Shown in pieces: positions 25,943 through 35,243 of a stretch of 64,000 bases of DNA. The stretch spans positions 67,553-131,552 of the forward strand of contig JBNKZU010000013.1 in NCBI GenBank assembly GCA_050301795.1, read 5' to 3'. This stretch comes from JBNKZU01 sp050301795 (lineage in GTDB: Bacteria > Pseudomonadota > Gammaproteobacteria > Thiohalomonadales > Thiohalomonadaceae). The position numbers and the translations under genes were made by a program. Below the pieces are notes generated by a model, which saw only the letters and a program-made list of their open reading frames with translations, was not told where the DNA came from and made no database searches. Each line of letters starts with the position of its first letter. Position 1 is the stretch's first letter.

Positions 25943-26893
25943 CTATGTGACGATTTTGCTAATTATTTGTTTGTGTTGTGCCAACCCGCTCCCTTGTCGA
26001 CTACCGCGTCGCTCCATCTCCTTCTCAATCGCATTGAGTACCTTCCATTTGTATTGACACCACTGTGGAGCTAACAGGATGGATGGTGATGCCGTTCCGG
26101 TAACACGATGATAGATAATCTCCTGCGGAGTCTGTTCGACCATATCTGCTACTGTTGAGACATACTCTGAGAGTGACCACGGCGTGTACTCATCTTTACG
26201 CCAACTGTTAGCGAGCATCGTTCCTTTGACCACATGAAGCGGATGCAATTTAAGACCATCTGTACCCAACTCAAGAACACGCTCTAAACTCATTAGATTA
26301 TGAACACGCTCCTCCCCCGGCAATCCAACAATGAGATGTGTACATAGCGAGAGATCTCTCGATTTCACCGCCTCAACCGCCGCTCGATACTCACTAATGG
26401 TGTGACCACGATTAACCTTCTCTAAGGTGTGATCAAAGGCAGATTGTAATCCCAGCTCCAGCCAGACCTCATAGCCCTGATCACGATATTCGGCTAACAG
26501 GTCGAGCACCCTGGCAGGAACACAATCGGGACGAGTTCCAATCGCCAGCCCTATGACACCGGATTGGCTTAGCGCTTCATCATAGAGCTGTTTTAGATGC
26601 GCCGGATCATCATAGGTGTTGGTATAGGCCTGGAAATAGGCAAGAAAGCGTTGTGCTCCGGTACGTTTTGCCAATACATTCCGACCGGCATCAATCTGAG
26701 ATTGAATCGATTGCGGTTGATGTGCATGAGGATTAAATGAGGTGTTATTGCAGAATGTGCAGCCTCCCCGACCTTTGGTGCCATCCCGATTGGGACAGGT
26801 GAATCCTGCGTTTATCGACAGTTTATGTATCCGCTCACCATATTTGTTGAGCAAATGTTGTCCGAAGGTGTTGATGTAATCGCTTAAAGCCAT
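25943..26893 (-). CDS. yhcC: YhcC-family (TIGR01212) radical SAM protein
   Basis: 316 residues. The radical SAM cluster is unusual and typical of this family: CPNRDGTKGRGGCTFC, with Cys33, Cys45 and Cys48. It is followed by GLAIGTRPDCVPARVL, EVWLELGLQS and THLIVGLPGEE. The substrate is not established. It lies 13-22 bp before ubiU and probably heads the operon, linking it to anaerobic metabolism. Length is normal for the family. Confidence 0.9.
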   Translation of the reverse strand: MALSDYINTFGQHLLNKYGERIHKLSINAGFTCPNRDGTKGRGGCTFCNNTSFNPHAHQPQSIQSQIDAGRNVLAKRTGAQRFLAYFQAYTNTYDDPAHLKQLYDEALSQSGVIGLAIGTRPDCVPARVLDLLAEYRDQGYEVWLELGLQSAFDHTLEKVNRGHTISEYRAAVEAVKSRDLSLCTHLIVGLPGEERVHNLMSLERVLELGTDGLKLHPLHVVKGTMLANSWRKDEYTPWSLSEYVSTVADMVEQTPQEIIYHRVTGTASPSILLAPQWCQYKWKVLNAIEKEMERRGSRQGSGLAQHKQIISKIVT

Positions 26894-27010
26894 AACTAAT
26901 AGTGAGGGAAAGAATTAAGCCTGTAATATTACTGAATGAGACGAAATATACCATTAATCACTACCCTGCGGGGTGAGGATAATCAATCGGCCTAAAGGAT
27001 AATCTTATTT

Positions 27011-27326
27011 CTAGGGCCTGTTGATCTTTCATATTCACCACTGTTGCTGCACCAAAAAGCGTCAATCAAGGCACGAAGAGCGATATTTGGTTGCTCCAAA
27101 TGAGCGATAAGTAACGCAGAGTGACGCTTTTTGAGGCGCAACCCAAAGGGACGGGACGATTTTTGCGCCCAATGGCGTGGCCTGCAGGACGCAGGTCAGG
27201 GGCGTGAGCAGGAGCGGAAGCTTTATCAGTCGTTTATTTGGAATAACCAAATTACACTCCTTCTGCCTTATTGGACAATAAAATCGTCTCCGGCAGTGTC
27301 GAAGATGAAAGCTCGACAGACCCTAG
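27011..27326 (+). mobile_element. MITE-like element, copy 2, complete
   Basis: 316 bp bounded by CTAG at both ends. The left terminus CTAGGGCCTGTTGATCTTTCA is repeated inverted at the right end (GAAAGCTCGACAGACCCTAG) with three mismatches over ~22 bp. CTAG fits the 4-bp YTAR target duplication of IS5-type elements, an inference. It encodes no credible transposase. It ends 2 bp before the stop codon of the downstream radical SAM gene and is in the same orientation as copy 1. Confidence 0.8.
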
Positions 27327-27328
27327 TC

Positions 27329-28279
27329 TCAACTTAAAGCACCGCCACAACTACTTCCCTGCCCAGCGGTACAACCATAGCAGTGACCTTTGACCGTAAT
27401 CTCCCGACCAATGACCGTAGTGTCATCAAGATCACGAATATGAAGCCGACGCGATTGATCCTTAATTGGAAGATCCAGCATCTGGTTAAAGTCACAATCG
27501 TAGAGATAGCCTTGCCAATCAACGCTCACCAGCGTTTTACACATCACCGTATTTAGATTACTTTTTTGATATGACTCCTGGAGCAGCTTCATATACGCAT
27601 CAAACTCTTCTTTTGAGACTAAAGTGCTACCAAAACGATTGATTGGCATATTGGTGATCGTAAGCAACCGATTAAATGATATCCGATATCTCTGTGACAG
27701 CTCTTTTTTATAATCCTGCTCCAGCCCTATTTGTGATGGGGGTAACGATGCACCTGTAGGGTTATAAACAAGACTTAACACTCTATCTTCATCCTGTGCA
27801 TAACCGACAGCATTTAATTGATGTAGTCCCTTAATACTCAATTCATAAGCGCCCTTACCTCGCTGTGCATCAACATTCTCTTCGAGGTAACACGGCATCG
27901 ATGCAACCACCTCAACTTGATAGTCTGAAAGAAATTGAGCAAGGTCTCTCTGTTCATCAAGTATCGCTAAATTACAGCGATCAATCACATGGATACCTTT
28001 GTGCCGCGCAAACATCACCAGATCACGAAAATGTGGATTCATTTCAGGTGCGCCACCTGTGAGATCGAGAGTTTTGACCTGGCTGCGCTGAATAAACTGC
28101 TTAACGTCATCAATCGTTTTCTGGTTCATTATCTCTTTACGATTCGGACCAGCATTTACATGACAGTGATTACACTGAAGATTACAACGATACCCGAGAT
28201 TAACCTGTAAGGTTGTCAGTGCATCTCTTTTGATCGCGGGGAAAGGGATTACTTCTAAATATGGCAGGGTATTGATCAT
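27329..28279 (-). CDS. arsS: ArsS-like radical SAM protein (DUF3641 C-terminal domain)
   Basis: 316 residues. The radical SAM motif CNLQCNHCH gives Cys32, Cys36 and Cys39, preceded by LQVNLGYR. The C-terminal part carries the family's cysteine-rich tail GHCYGCTAGQGSSCGG. The family is annotated as arsenosugar biosynthesis radical SAM protein ArsS. No arsM or other ars gene is adjacent, so the arsenic role is uncertain here. It is 5 bp after an SQR-like flavoprotein gene in the same operon. Its stop codon abuts the mobile element. Confidence 0.75.
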   Translation of the reverse strand: MINTLPYLEVIPFPAIKRDALTTLQVNLGYRCNLQCNHCHVNAGPNRKEIMNQKTIDDVKQFIQRSQVKTLDLTGGAPEMNPHFRDLVMFARHKGIHVIDRCNLAILDEQRDLAQFLSDYQVEVVASMPCYLEENVDAQRGKGAYELSIKGLHQLNAVGYAQDEDRVLSLVYNPTGASLPPSQIGLEQDYKKELSQRYRISFNRLLTITNMPINRFGSTLVSKEEFDAYMKLLQESYQKSNLNTVMCKTLVSVDWQGYLYDCDFNQMLDLPIKDQSRRLHIRDLDDTTVIGREITVKGHCYGCTAGQGSSCGGALS

Positions 28280-28284
28280 GAGTG

Positions 28285-29418
28285 TTATCTAAAACGTCTT
28301 AGATACCACCGTTCAAAGATCCGTTTTATCCAGTGCCACACTATTGAGGACGGCAATACGAATGACCGCTTAAGGGTACGAACAACCAGCATCCCACGAT
28401 GACCGCTATCAACAATACAAATCAGTTCAACCTTAAAGGTGTGCTCAGCTTTACCACCGTTTAAAGATTCAACCAGATTTTTTGCTGCTGCTTCGGCTTG
28501 AAAATCTGCCATGTGAGCCTGTTTAGGTAACCAGTCTGGTCCAAGAAAGCTTCCTGAATCACCGGCGACATAGAGATGCTCAAACCCGACCACCTTGCAG
28601 TGTTCGTCCGCTTTAACCAAGCCACCCTCAGAACGTGGTAGCTCGCTATTATCAAACCACTGATTACCTGTCATTCCCGGCATAAACAGGATGAGATCAG
28701 CATCAAACTCACCACCCTCGGTAACAACCTTGTTAGACTCAAATCGGATTAACTTATGACCGAGGTGGGTAGCGATACCTTGTTGAGCCATCTTATTCAG
28801 TAGCCCTTGCATCGCCTTGGGTCCAAGACGTTTTCCTGGTTCAGGTGCAGGACTAAAGAAGGTGAGTTCGATTTGATCACGCTTGCCCTGCTGTCGTAAA
28901 AAGGTGTCGATTCCAAACAGGAATTCGAACATCGGACCACCGCGCATCGCTGTCGGCTCTTTTGGGTTACCGGCAAAACCAACCGCAATTGAACCGTTTG
29001 ACATCTCACGAATTCGTCTTCGGATCTGCATTGCGGCATCAACACCTTCACAAGGCGTAATGGCGTGCTCAATACCGGGGAGCTTTTTAATAAACTGCCC
29101 ACCCGATGCGATAATGAGTCCATCGTTTTCAACCTCTCCATTGGTCGTTTCAACCAGTCGTCCACCATTACCTAAGCCGGTAACCTCGCCTTCATGAAAG
29201 TTGACCTCATTACGGTCAAAATAGAGATCCAGTGAAACCTTGATATCGTGTGGCTCTCGTAGTCCTGATGGTATCCAGATCAGACTCGGTAGATAGACAA
29301 ACTCTGCTCTTCTTCCGATAACCGTTATTTGCGCATTATCATCCAAAGCCCTTAGCGATTTAATCGCCGTAATTGCCGCAAAGCCTGTACCGATTACGAC
29401 ATATCGATGTATTGTCAT
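28285..29418 (-). CDS. SQR/NDH2-like FAD-dependent oxidoreductase
   Basis: 377 residues. The N-terminal FAD-binding dinucleotide fold (VVIGTGFAAITAIKSL), a second nucleotide fold, and the C-terminal FAD motif LYVAGDSGSFLGPDWLPKQAHMA are visible. The C terminus is basic and tryptophan-rich (WHWIKRIFERWYLRRF), as in membrane-associated sulfide:quinone reductases and type II NADH dehydrogenases. I do not see the paired redox cysteines expected of a true SQR, so another quinone-linked substrate is possible. It is operonic with the ArsS-like gene. Confidence 0.82.
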   Translation of the reverse strand: MTIHRYVVIGTGFAAITAIKSLRALDDNAQITVIGRRAEFVYLPSLIWIPSGLREPHDIKVSLDLYFDRNEVNFHEGEVTGLGNGGRLVETTNGEVENDGLIIASGGQFIKKLPGIEHAITPCEGVDAAMQIRRRIREMSNGSIAVGFAGNPKEPTAMRGGPMFEFLFGIDTFLRQQGKRDQIELTFFSPAPEPGKRLGPKAMQGLLNKMAQQGIATHLGHKLIRFESNKVVTEGGEFDADLILFMPGMTGNQWFDNSELPRSEGGLVKADEHCKVVGFEHLYVAGDSGSFLGPDWLPKQAHMADFQAEAAAKNLVESLNGGKAEHTFKVELICIVDSGHRGMLVVRTLKRSFVLPSSIVWHWIKRIFERWYLRRFR

Positions 29419-29681
29419 GAATTATTATTCCAGTATTCAATGATATTTTTATCTGCCATGACAACAACTATAGTCAATTCAAGGCTTGATGTAACGCCCA
29501 AATCGTTCTATTGCGTTTTATCGAATGCTGTTCTCACTTATTAAAGTCAGATAGCTTAAGTATTCAAACTGCGTCACATCATTGCTTCACTTCGAGTGCA
29601 ATGTCTGGTTTAATTTTCTCAATCTGACACTTTTTTAATAACCACAAAAACAAACCATCTATTGGATAGAAGGAAAATATT

Positions 29682-30119
29682 ATGAAAAAACTTATTGTTA
29701 TCGTCTTTACAATATTTATTAGCGCATGCGCTTCTGGTAGACCTTTTACCGTAATGGAAAAGCCTTCTGATAATGAGTCAAGAATCTATATATATCGTCC
29801 ATTTACATTTGTTCAAAGTGGTATTTTTCCAACCATCTCTATTGATCGTGAAGAGGTAGGAAAATTGGTCAATGGTGGCTATGTAACCTACAAATTAGCC
29901 AGTGGTGAGCACGTTATAGGACTCACAGGTAATTTCTTTCAATGGTCACATGATGATCGGTACTTCGATGTCAATCTGAAAGCGGGGAAAACACACTATT
30001 TCAAGTTAGATCCCTCGATGACATCCAAGGGTAAAGGTTTAATTCACAGCTATAGCTTTAATGAACAATCCGAAACTATCGCTCTGGAAGAATTAAAAGA
30101 TCTTAAAGAGTCTGACTAG
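29682..30119 (+). CDS. DUF2846-type lipoprotein
   Basis: 145 residues. A lipoprotein signal peptide with lipobox ISAC (lipidated Cys16) is followed by the DUF2846 pattern SRIYIYRPFTF...GIFPTISIDREEVGKLVNGGYVTYKLASGEHVIGL. It is probably an envelope protein of unknown function. The ribosome-binding site AAGGA is well placed. It stands alone between two minus-strand blocks. Confidence 0.8.
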   Translation: MKKLIVIVFTIFISACASGRPFTVMEKPSDNESRIYIYRPFTFVQSGIFPTISIDREEVGKLVNGGYVTYKLASGEHVIGLTGNFFQWSHDDRYFDVNLKAGKTHYFKLDPSMTSKGKGLIHSYSFNEQSETIALEELKDLKESD

Positions 30120-30178
30120 TTATTTAAATGCTACATCAAATCAATGACACGGAAGTCATGATTGATTACAACCAAAAT

Positions 30179-30589
30179 CTAGTCATCAAGCACATGACAT
30201 AGCGGACTATTATCGCGTCGTTCTACACCTTTAGCGATAACCTGAGCCAGATCTCGCACCTCTTCCATGGAGAGCGCAGATAACAGGCGAGACATTAGTT
30301 CCGGCTCGATACGAATTGTACAGGGCGAACCATCTGCCAACGCAACCTGAACTGCTGCCACATTCTTCTCCAGTGCGTCTTCACCCTGCTCCATTAGTTC
30401 GCCATTGCGTTGTAACAGTTTTTCATAGTGTTGATCGATATTATTTGCGACATCATCCGTAATATCTTCCGACACCTCTACGGTAACCATACCATCCTCG
30501 ACTACCAGTCGATTCTCGATATCGTATTGGTTAACAACTGCGATGAATTCATCTGCGATCTGTTCATTAAAGAAAATATATTCAAGCAT
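30179..30589 (-). CDS. Conserved hypothetical protein downstream of acpS
   Basis: 136 acidic residues, no signal peptide or membrane segment, starting MLEYIFFNEQIADEFIAVVNQY. The second half has a coiled-coil-like stretch (NNIDQHYEKLLQRNGELMEQGEDALEKN). It lies 20 bp after acpS as the last gene of the long minus-strand block. Function is unknown. Confidence 0.7.
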   Translation of the reverse strand: MLEYIFFNEQIADEFIAVVNQYDIENRLVVEDGMVTVEVSEDITDDVANNIDQHYEKLLQRNGELMEQGEDALEKNVAAVQVALADGSPCTIRIEPELMSRLLSALSMEEVRDLAQVIAKGVERRDNSPLCHVLDD

Positions 30590-30609
30590 AGTGTTTTATT
30601 CGTAACTTG

Positions 30610-30993
30610 TTATCGTTTTGATAGTAGTGTGACAAAGGCAATCGCAAACTCATCTTCATCAGACAATGAAAGATACGCTTCACCTATCGCCATGGTTTGG
30701 CATAATTCAGCAGCACGTTCGGAAAAGTGTAATTGCGGCTTGCCCAAAGCATTATTGGTGACATAGATATGCCGTAGTGAAAGTCCATCTCTAAACCCGG
30801 TTCCCATCGCTTTAGCCGCCGCCTCTTTTGCGGCATACCGTTTTGCGAGAAACGAGGCCTTCTGATGACTGTGCTGATACTGTTCAAATTCACTATCGGC
30901 AAGGATACGTTTGGCAAATTTATCGTCATCTCTCTCGCACATCTTTTCCATGCGAGCGATAGCGACAATATCAGTACCAATACCGTGGATCAC
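30610..30993 (-). CDS. acpS: Holo-[acyl-carrier-protein] synthase
   Basis: 127 residues. MIHGIGTDIVAIARM with the Mg-binding Asp8 and the conserved FLAKRYAAKEAAAKAMGTG identify AcpS, which transfers 4'-phosphopantetheine from CoA to apo-ACP in fatty acid synthesis. It overlaps pdxJ by 4 bp, the standard gammaproteobacterial arrangement. Confidence 0.96.
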   Translation of the reverse strand: MIHGIGTDIVAIARMEKMCERDDDKFAKRILADSEFEQYQHSHQKASFLAKRYAAKEAAAKAMGTGFRDGLSLRHIYVTNNALGKPQLHFSERAAELCQTMAIGEAYLSLSDEDEFAIAFVTLLSKR

Positions 30994-31730
30994 GATCTGG
31001 CACCAACCATGATCTGCTTCATTGTCGATACAGCACTCTCCATTCCTTCAAAAAGCGCACGCGCAATAATCGCATGACCAATATTGAGCTCAACAATTTG
31101 AGGTATCGCGGCAATCATCACAGTATTGTGATAATTCAGGCCATGGCCTGCATTCACTTGAAGCCCAAGTTCATCGCCCCGCTGCACCGCACTGATAATC
31201 CTTCCGAGTTCTAAAGTTCTTTCGCGCTCACTCTTTGCATCGGCAAAATGTCCTGTGTGGATCTCGATTACAGGCGCATTGCACTGATGTGCTGCCTCGA
31301 TCTGATCCGGATCAGCATCAATAAAGAGTGAGACCCGTATTCCTGCGGCGGCTAGTCGCTCGCATGCTTCGGCGATACGCTCTTTTTGAGAGACAACATC
31401 CAATCCACCCTCTGTCGTGAGCTCTTCGCGTTTTTCCGGCACCAGACAACAATCACTCGGCTTAAACTGTTCGGCAATCGATAACATCTCATCCGTAACC
31501 GCCATCTCAAGGTTGATACGCGTCTGAACAACCTCTGAAAGAATACGAAGATCGCGCTCCTGTATATGACGACGATCCTCCCGAAGATGGATCGTGATGC
31601 CGTCAGCACCACCACGCTCAGCAGCCAATGCCGCTTCTACCGGATCCGGGTAGCGAGTACCACGTGCCTGACGAAGTGTTGCTACGTGGTCGATATTGAC
31701 ACCCAACAGAATTCTATCTCTTATACTCAT
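30990..31730 (-). CDS. pdxJ: Pyridoxine 5'-phosphate synthase
   Basis: 246 residues. LGVNIDHVATLRQARGTRYPDPVEAA, GADGITIHLREDRRHIQ and NAGHGLNYHN are PdxJ signatures. The enzyme condenses 1-deoxyxylulose 5-phosphate with 3-amino-2-oxopropyl phosphate to form PNP in vitamin B6 synthesis. It is located between recO (17 bp upstream) and acpS. Confidence 0.97.
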   Translation of the reverse strand: MSIRDRILLGVNIDHVATLRQARGTRYPDPVEAALAAERGGADGITIHLREDRRHIQERDLRILSEVVQTRINLEMAVTDEMLSIAEQFKPSDCCLVPEKREELTTEGGLDVVSQKERIAEACERLAAAGIRVSLFIDADPDQIEAAHQCNAPVIEIHTGHFADAKSERERTLELGRIISAVQRGDELGLQVNAGHGLNYHNTVMIAAIPQIVELNIGHAIIARALFEGMESAVSTMKQIMVGARS

Positions 31731-31746
31731 TGTGTTCTCTTAATAT

Positions 31747-32463
31747 CTATTGTCGTTTGTGACTAAAAAGCTTACGACTATTGAGGGTCTTATTTCCGGT
31801 TTGAGATGCGATTAAATATCTCATTAGCTTTTTCGACTCTTTTCTAACCGTGTCATCAGGTAACTCACCACTATCAAGATGAAGCAGTGTTTTACCGCTG
31901 ATTTCAATCCCAACACAATGGGATTTCATCTTTACTGGCCCTTGCTCAAGCAGATAACAGTAGCGCTGATCTGAGGTGACTATTTCGCCATGCTCTGCCT
32001 CATGGGTCAATAGCAGACCATAGCCAATCGTCTCCATAAGCTGCTTTTCATACTGTCTGAGTGTCCATTCAAGATCCTCGCAACCTTCCGAGAGCTGTTT
32101 AATGGTAGTGTGATAGATTTGGAATAACTCAGAATGAGGATCATCCCGATGGAGTAGATGCATCATTAGCTCGTTAAGATAAAACCCGGCAATTAACATC
32201 TCACCTTGTAACGGCCGCCCGCCTTCAACCAATTCAGCCTTAAAAACCTTTTTAAGCTCACCATAACCACCCCAACTGATATCCAGAAGTTGAAAAGGTT
32301 GCAGTGTTGCTGTCATCCCTCCACGAGCACTTTTAGCACCACGAGCGATTGCGCCAATACGCCCATACTCTTCGCTGAATATCTCAAGCAGCAGGCTGGT
32401 TTCCCGAAAGCTCCGACGATGCAAAAGATAACAGCGGTGAAACTGTTGCTGTTCAATCCCCAT
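31747..32463 (-). CDS. recO: DNA repair protein RecO
   Basis: 238 residues. An N-terminal OB fold (CYLLHRRSFRETSLLLEIFSEEYGRIGAIARGAKS) is followed by the helical RecO C-terminal domain. It mediates RecA loading with RecF/RecR. The zinc-finger cysteines of some RecO proteins are not evident. It overlaps era by 11 bp. Confidence 0.94.
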   Translation of the reverse strand: MGIEQQQFHRCYLLHRRSFRETSLLLEIFSEEYGRIGAIARGAKSARGGMTATLQPFQLLDISWGGYGELKKVFKAELVEGGRPLQGEMLIAGFYLNELMMHLLHRDDPHSELFQIYHTTIKQLSEGCEDLEWTLRQYEKQLMETIGYGLLLTHEAEHGEIVTSDQRYCYLLEQGPVKMKSHCVGIEISGKTLLHLDSGELPDDTVRKESKKLMRYLIASQTGNKTLNSRKLFSHKRQ

Positions 32464-33361
32464 CTCTATACCCGAGACTACTCAGGATACGTTCATTATC
32501 GGACCAGCCCTCTTTAACCTTAACCCAAAGCTCCAAAAATACCTTCTGGCCAAAAAGCCGTTCCATGTCGAGCCGTGACTGTTTCCCAATCTCTTTTAGC
32601 TTACTCCCGCCTTTGCCGATCACTATCTTCTTTTGGCTCTGGCGCTCAACCCAGATGAGTGCATTGATGTGTAACATGCCGTTATCATTTTTAAATTGCT
32701 CAATTTCAACCGTAACTGCATACGGCAGCTCTTTACCCATTGAGCGCATCAATTTTTCACGCACCATCTCCGCAGCAAGAAATCGCTCACTCCTGTCGGT
32801 AATGTAATCTTCAGGGAAGATCATCGCCTGCTCGGGTAGATAACCAATCAAGGTCTGCTCCAACTGAGCAACACTGTCACCTTTGATCGCAGAAACCGGC
32901 AGAACCTCTTTGAAGTTCATTTTTTGTGACAGTTTTTGCATTAGCGGTAGCAGGTCTTCTCGTGACCTGAGTGTATCGATTTTATTGATGACCAGTAGCA
33001 CAGGTGCTTTTTCATTCTTTAAACGATTAACAACGTATTCATCCTCATCGTTCCACTCTCGCGCTTCAACCACAAACAGGATTAGATCCACATCAGCAAG
33101 GCTGGTTGTTGCCGCACGATTCATATACTTATTCATCGCCTTTTTTGCATCAAGATGAATACCTGGAGTATCAACATAGATGGTTTGCGCTTGTTCAGTG
33201 GTTTTAATACCAAGAATACGATGACGGGTTGTTTGTGGTTTACGTGATGTAATGCTGATCTTTTGTCCAAGCAGGTAGTTCATTAAGGTTGATTTGCCTA
33301 CATTTGGACGACCAACGATTGCGATCAGGCCACAACGAAAGGGGTCATTAGATTTAACCAC
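32453..33361 (-). CDS. era: GTPase Era
   Basis: 302 residues from a GTG at 33361, chosen because it overlaps the rnc stop by 8 bp and gives the normal Era length (E. coli 301). G1 is GRPNVGKST (17-25), G3 DTPG, G4 NKID, and the C-terminal KH domain includes IVIGKGGSKLKEIG. Era binds 16S rRNA near its 3' end and assists 30S maturation, which fits its coupling to rnc. Confidence 0.96.
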   Translation of the reverse strand: MVKSNDPFRCGLIAIVGRPNVGKSTLMNYLLGQKISITSRKPQTTRHRILGIKTTEQAQTIYVDTPGIHLDAKKAMNKYMNRAATTSLADVDLILFVVEAREWNDEDEYVVNRLKNEKAPVLLVINKIDTLRSREDLLPLMQKLSQKMNFKEVLPVSAIKGDSVAQLEQTLIGYLPEQAMIFPEDYITDRSERFLAAEMVREKLMRSMGKELPYAVTVEIEQFKNDNGMLHINALIWVERQSQKKIVIGKGGSKLKEIGKQSRLDMERLFGQKVFLELWVKVKEGWSDNERILSSLGYRDGD

Positions 33362-34034
33362 GTTTAATCTCTTTAAGAATAATATCGGCGACCTTTTGTT
33401 CTGCCTTACGACGACTACGACCATTGGCCTGATATGTGCCATCAAGAATTGACACCTTGCAACTGACAGTAAAGGTCTGACTGTGGGCTTCGCCCGTGGT
33501 GTCGATAACCTCGTATTGAGGCAATGGCAATCGACGTGACTGCATATACTCCTGCAGGCGTGTTTTTGGATCTTTGGTGGCGCTCTCAAGGTCTAACTCA
33601 TTTAACGCCTGTTTGAAGAGCCGTTCGATTAACTCCTGAACTGTATTGATGTTTGAATCAAGAAAGATAGCCCCCAGTATGGCTTCAAACACATCAGCCA
33701 AAATCGAATCACGTCGATAGCCACCGCTTTTCAGTTCGCCAGGGCCGAGGATAAGATAATCACCAAGATCTAGCTCCCGTGCCATTTTTGCAAGATGCTC
33801 GCCTTTCACCAACGTTGCGCGCAAACGACTGAGTCGTCCCTCATCGATCTTAGGAAATTGGTGATAGAGTCGATCGGAAATGACAAAACTCAGAATTGAA
33901 TCGCCTAGAAACTCTAGGCGCTCATAATTCGTTTTTCCAACGCTGCGATGAGTTAAAGCGGTATTCAGGAGATCGATATTGTTGAACGTGTAGCCCAATG
34001 TTTTACATAGTCGATCGAGCGGAACATTATTCAA
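33354..34034 (-). CDS. rnc: Ribonuclease III
   Basis: 226 residues. The RNase III signature ERLEFLGDS (38-46) and the catalytic acidic residues (EAILGAIF region) are present, followed by a double-stranded RNA-binding domain at the C terminus (DPKTRLQEYMQSRRLPLPQYEV...GRSRRKAEQKVADIIL). It processes rRNA precursors and structured mRNAs. It overlaps the DUF4845 gene by 4 bp. Confidence 0.97.
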   Translation of the reverse strand: MNNVPLDRLCKTLGYTFNNIDLLNTALTHRSVGKTNYERLEFLGDSILSFVISDRLYHQFPKIDEGRLSRLRATLVKGEHLAKMARELDLGDYLILGPGELKSGGYRRDSILADVFEAILGAIFLDSNINTVQELIERLFKQALNELDLESATKDPKTRLQEYMQSRRLPLPQYEVIDTTGEAHSQTFTVSCKVSILDGTYQANGRSRRKAEQKVADIILKEIKRG

Positions 34035-34420
34035 CGTATCGGAACCTCAACTTTGTCATCAAAGCTAAGTAGAATCGAAACATTAAAGATAAAGGGGATA
34101 CGTGTCTCATATTGAACCGAAACGTCATACCAGAGTGAACTCTTTACCACGCTAATATCCTGTAAAGCAGCATATTTGACATCGTTGATTTCAAAGCGTT
34201 TTTGCAGGTTTTCTCTAACATCCATCGCGCTAAGAAGTTTCTGAGTGTCACTGTTGGCCAAATCCTGCAACGACTGTTTAACACTCATGTTATCAAGATA
34301 GACCGGCCCTGTTTTTATCACAACCGCGCTAAAGTAAAGCACCACAAGGATAAAAAATAGCAACGTAAAAAGGCCAATACCTTTTTGTTGTTTAATATTG
34401 AGGTTTTTAGTTAATGTCAT
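34031..34420 (-). CDS. DUF4845 membrane-anchored protein
   Basis: 129 residues. A short basic N terminus with a QQKGIGL pilin-like start is followed by one transmembrane helix (~17-37) and a periplasmic domain. DUF4845 proteins commonly sit between lepB and rnc, as here (overlaps of 14 and 4 bp). Function is unknown. Confidence 0.88.
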   Translation of the reverse strand: MTLTKNLNIKQQKGIGLFTLLFFILVVLYFSAVVIKTGPVYLDNMSVKQSLQDLANSDTQKLLSAMDVRENLQKRFEINDVKYAALQDISVVKSSLWYDVSVQYETRIPFIFNVSILLSFDDKVEVPIR

Positions 34421-35243
34421 TTCCGATACGACTCCAAGAGATCAAATGGTCACTTTCACTATCCCAGTTCATCCATATCATGAAAGCCTTTCCAATCAGG
34501 TTTTCATCAGGAACAGTTCCCCAAAAACGACTATCACGACTATTGTCCCGATTGTCACCCATAACAAAGTATTCATCCGGTGGCACCGTAAACTCAAAAT
34601 CAAGAACCGGGCGAGAAGGCATCACCAGAACATCGTGTTTAACCCCAGCCAGATCCTCGTTGAGATGAATTGCACCAGTCATCATTGAACCGCCGCCGGT
34701 ACCCAAATAGCGTCCGATTTCAGACTGGATTGCCCTCTTGCCATTAACGTATAACACCTTATTGCGATAAGCAATGGTATCACCAGGCTCTCCGACAACA
34801 CGTTTAATAAAATCGATACGTGGATCCTCAGGATATCTAAAGACAATGACATCACCACGTTTGGGCTTATCGATCTCGATCACCTTGGTATTGATCGCGG
34901 GCAATCTGATTCCATAAGCAAATTTATTCACCAAAATAAAGTCACCCACCAGTAACGATGGCATCATTGACCCAGAAGGAATACGAAACGGCTCAACGAT
35001 AAATGAACGCACAACCAGTACGGCTAACACAATCGGAAAGAATGAACGTGATAGCTCGACAACATAGGGTTCCTGATCTTCAAGAATCTTATTAATCGTC
35101 TCAGGATCAGCTTCTGCTTCAGAGCCCAAACCCTCTATCGCTTTTGAGCGGCGCTTGGGTGCGAACAGTGCGGCATCAACTGCCCAGACAATGCCTGTTG
35201 CGAAGGTGAATAACACCAAAAAAGTTGGAAAATCAAAACTCAT
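34407..35243 (-). CDS. lepB: Signal peptidase I
   Basis: 278 residues. Two N-terminal transmembrane segments are followed by the catalytic Ser92 in RIPSGSMMPSLL and Lys147 in DFIKRVVGEPGD, plus the conserved PPDEYFVMGDNRDNSRDSRFWG. It cleaves signal peptides of exported preproteins at the inner membrane. The start immediately follows the lepA stop. Confidence 0.97.
   Translation of the reverse strand: MSFDFPTFLVLFTFATGIVWAVDAALFAPKRRSKAIEGLGSEAEADPETINKILEDQEPYVVELSRSFFPIVLAVLVVRSFIVEPFRIPSGSMMPSLLVGDFILVNKFAYGIRLPAINTKVIEIDKPKRGDVIVFRYPEDPRIDFIKRVVGEPGDTIAYRNKVLYVNGKRAIQSEIGRYLGTGGGSMMTGAIHLNEDLAGVKHDVLVMPSRPVLDFEFTVPPDEYFVMGDNRDNSRDSRFWGTVPDENLIGKAFMIWMNWDSESDHLISWSRIGNDIN

Noticed and set aside
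23763..27326. Composite transposon carrying ubiV-ubiU-yhcC
   Set aside because: Neither flanking copy encodes a transposase and copy 1 lacks one end, so mobility of the whole block is not supported; I report only the direct-repeat arrangement.
28285..29418. Naming the flavoprotein sulfide:quinone oxidoreductase (sqr)
   Set aside because: The redox-active cysteine pair expected in SQR is not visible, so only the broader family is stated.
33362..33589. Longer era start extending into rnc
   Set aside because: It would add about 76 residues overlapping rnc; the GTG at 33361 gives the family length and the expected short overlap.
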